Shown piece by piece: positions 61,630-64,000 of a DNA stretch of 64,000 nt. Source of the DNA: Trema orientale (Eukaryota; Streptophyta; Magnoliopsida; Rosales; Cannabaceae); the NCBI GenBank assembly GCA_002914845.1, contig JXTC01000540.1:102518-166517 (forward strand), written 5' to 3'. The position numbers and the translations under genes were made by a program. Within the stretch, counting starts at the first letter, position 1. Each line of letters opens with the position of its first letter. The notes under the pieces were generated by a model. The model was not told where the DNA came from, ran no database searches, and saw nothing but the letters and a program-made list of their open reading frames with translations.

Positions 61630-62890
61630 AGTTTTTATTATTAAAATCTACTGAACTCGGAACAATTGAATAAAATTAACCTTGAACTTAATTTTTTAGA
61701 GAATAATCTATTGAACTCAGAATAATTTAGTAAAATTAATCTTGACCTTGATTTTTTAGAGTAAAACTTTCTAAAATCCCCTAATATTAAAGCAAAACCC
61801 CATGAAGTCCTATAATATTAGTTTTGTTAGGAAAAAAAAATGTTTCTGTTAGTTTTTTTTATTATATTTTTGCTTCATGTTAATCTTTTTTAGTCTTTTC
61901 TATCTAAGACTGTTGTCAATTAGCACTTGCTCAAGAGGTGCTCATCTTAGTAGGGATAAATTTGGAAACAAAGAGAAATTATTATTAAAAAAAATACAAA
62001 AAGAATTGGGGTTAGTTAACATTTTTGTTCAAAACGGGGGTAAGAAATTAGAAATTTTATTATGTTCTAATATAGATCTACTTTGGTCCAAGTATTCATA
62101 TATCTGGAAGAGAAATATGCATTTTGTTTTGCCTAATTTATAGAGGACATGTGTCCCAAAAAAGAACACGTCCTCTATAAATTGAGCAAAACAAAATGCA
62201 TATTCTGTAGCATTTATTTGGGTTGACACCTATATAGGCGCTTTCTTTTTTTATCACATTTATAAGGACTTTTAAATGAGCATGAGATTTTTTTTAAAAA
62301 AAAAGTTGAAAGAACCGTAACTAAAGGAAAAACAAAATGAAAAATAGTGTAGTTAATTCTATAAATCCTGATTTAAATAAAAAAAAGAATTTCTAGATAT
62401 TGAATACTTAGACAAAAATTGATCTAAATTGGAATCCAATAAAATTTTTTAATTTCTTATATCCGTTTTGAACCAAAATGATAATCCCAACGCTTTTTTT
62501 ATTTTTTAAATAATAATTTCTCTTTATTTTTAATTTTATTCTTGCTGAGATGAGCACAGTTTGAATAAATGCTAATTGACAATAGTTTTGGATAGAAAAT
62601 ATTAAAAAAGATTAACGTGAAATAAAAATATAATAATAAAGACCTAAAAACCACAAATAAGAGCATAAAGACTTAATAGAAAAAAAAAACTAACAGAAAC
62701 ACTTTTTTTTTCCTAACAAAACTAATATCAGGTGACTTCAGAGGGTTTTGCTATAGAAAATTGAGTTATTCAGAGGATTTTGCTCTAAAAAATTGAGTTT
62801 TACTAAATTGTTCGAATTCAAAGAGTTTTGTGCTAAAAAATTGAGTCCAGGATTAATTTTACTGAAGCGAACTCATGTTTTTGATAATAA
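61630..62890. mobile_element. Foldback element with inverted repeats of about 300 bp
   Basis: The left arm (about 61,630-61,950) and right arm (about 62,530-62,890) are inverted copies, sharing TTAGTTTTGTTAGGAAAAAAAA, GCTAATTGACAA and others. Near the outer end each arm contains two or three copies of a unit of about 60 bp (GAACTC.GAACAATT..TAAAATTAA.CTT, then AATTTTTTAGAG). The spacer has no transposase. The long arms with sub-repeats fit foldback or Mutator-type non-autonomous elements. Confidence 0.7.
62114..62204. repeat. 40-bp near-perfect hairpin inside the foldback element
   Basis: AATATGCATTTTGTTTTGC at 62,114 pairs with its complement ending at 62,204. The arms, about 40 bp with about four mismatches, flank a 10-nt loop. 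A transcript of either strand would fold tightly. Confidence 0.85.
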
Positions 62891-63324
62891 AATGCCAACA
62901 ATAAAATAATAAAAATAATAAAAAAAATACTTCTGTGGGAAAAGTGTACTTGGTGAGTGTTCTACCAGACTGCATTCTGCAACACTTCTCTTTCCTTGCA
63001 TGTACGGAAAACTAAAAATTAAAAGAAAATTCCGTTTCGTTTTCAGCTTTTGTGAAATTTTGGAGTTATGAGAAAGAGTAGAGAATGATTTACACATCTT
63101 TGGTAATGAGAAAATTAATTAGCTTTTTATTAAAAGGGAAATTTGTAATTATATTTTCGAAAGTAACATATTTTCATTTGGTAATTAATTTCACTTTCTC
63201 AGCCCACACTACTGTCTCTCTCCGTCTCCGGTCTCGGCTCAGGTTCTAAGCAATCCGATGATCATTTCCTTCACTTCTTGCACAAATTATGGTGTACGGG
63301 TATTCTTCTTCTTCCTCTCTCTCC

Positions 63325-63360
<36 letters not shown>

Positions 63361-64000
63361 GTGTATTGTAGTGATAGAACCCACACAAGCAAACCTATTA
63401 GATTTTGAAAATGGAGAAAATTTCAGCAATTTATATATATATTCACATGTGAAGGACATTTTCCCTGAATCCCATTTCCCCTAAAATTCTAGTTTTTATT
63501 TATTCATTTATTGTCTGGATTACTGTTTCAGGGTTCTGATTTTTCTGACTTTATTTCTGGAATTCCTAAGGTTGATATTATTATTATGATTGGAGGTCAA
63601 TTGTATACTTAGATGATCAGTTATTAGTCATTACTTAGACGATGTTTTGGATATCATAATTAATAGAATAGGGTTTAAGAGATAAATAGGTTTATGAATT
63701 ATCAGCAATCAATTAGTAATGCAAGTGTCGAGTGAGTGATGATTTTTGTTTGATCAATGATTATTATTACTATCATAAATTACCCTCTGTGGAAATTTTG
63801 ACAATAAAAAAATTAAAATATTTAGGGCTGTTTTGGGGTAAATTCCTAAACATGATTAGAATATAATTGATTAAGCTATGTTGATCATTAGATTAAGGAT
63901 GAATACAATTAGAGCTGAAACAGAGAAAAACAGAGGAGGAATAAAGCATAACAGTGGTATTTTAGGGGTTAAGGACCTTAACTGAACTAGGGTATTTTTA
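62891..64000 (+). other. Possible 5' end of a further gene
   Basis: Around 63,200-63,290 the composition changes to a C/T-rich leader-like stretch (CTCTCTCCGTCTCCGGTCTCGG). An ATG at 63,289 is followed by GTATTC, a possible donor. A pyrimidine tract and CAG occur at about 63,520-63,532, a possible acceptor. The (CT)n and (AC)n runs at 63,313-63,360 would lie in the intron. No protein family can be recognised, so this is only a suggestion. Confidence 0.25.

Overview
The window is nuclear DNA of a flowering plant, most likely a eudicot. It is very AT-rich, its genes have many GT-AG introns, and it carries plant-type Ty3/gypsy and Ty1/copia retroelements, a plant LINE, tRNA-derived SINEs and many small inverted-repeat elements. 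I can reconstruct two host genes by joining exons whose splice sites and phases fit. Almost everything else is transposable-element sequence of several ages, much of it nested. The species cannot be told from the sequence.

Layout. 1-8,100: gene-free, AT-rich, with a degenerate minisatellite (3,220-3,800), inverted-repeat elements and SINE relics. 8,125-11,927 (minus): a five-exon plant cysteine oxidase gene, with a TATA box and two hypoxia-response-like motifs upstream (12,168-12,443). 12,490-15,200: small repeats. About 15,820-18,238: a probable solitary gypsy-type LTR. 18,500-21,200: a decayed LINE holding ORF1 and the endonuclease. 21,740-28,685: a broken minus-strand copia element invaded by other LTR sequence and abutted by a 1.54 kb solo copia LTR with a perfect target duplication. 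28,690-31,840: gene-free. 31,850-46,950 (plus): a 19-coding-exon BRF1-type TFIIIB gene whose introns hold SINE, MITE, LTR and LINE insertions. 47,478-54,537 (minus): a Ty3/gypsy chromovirus with intact target duplications, carrying a nested 2.18 kb solo LTR in its gag. 56,506-60,475 (plus): a 2.54 kb LTR, primer-binding site and decayed gag of the same family as that solo LTR. 60,868-62,890: a tandemly duplicated MITE and a large foldback element. 63,200 to the end: possibly the 5' end of another gene.

The two host genes are not functionally linked. The cysteine oxidase is an oxygen-sensing enzyme that starts destruction of ERF-VII transcription factors through the N-degron pathway. The ERF-VII-type motifs in its promoter fit the known negative feedback loop. 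BRF1 is a subunit of the factor that brings RNA polymerase III to tRNA and 5S rRNA genes. None of the retroelement ORFs is intact. I did not find a convincing undescribed system. The most useful observations are the motif pair upstream of the oxidase, a duplicated splice-acceptor region in BRF1, a composite LTR element nested in a MITE inside a BRF1 intron, and a foldback element with a near-perfect 40-bp hairpin.
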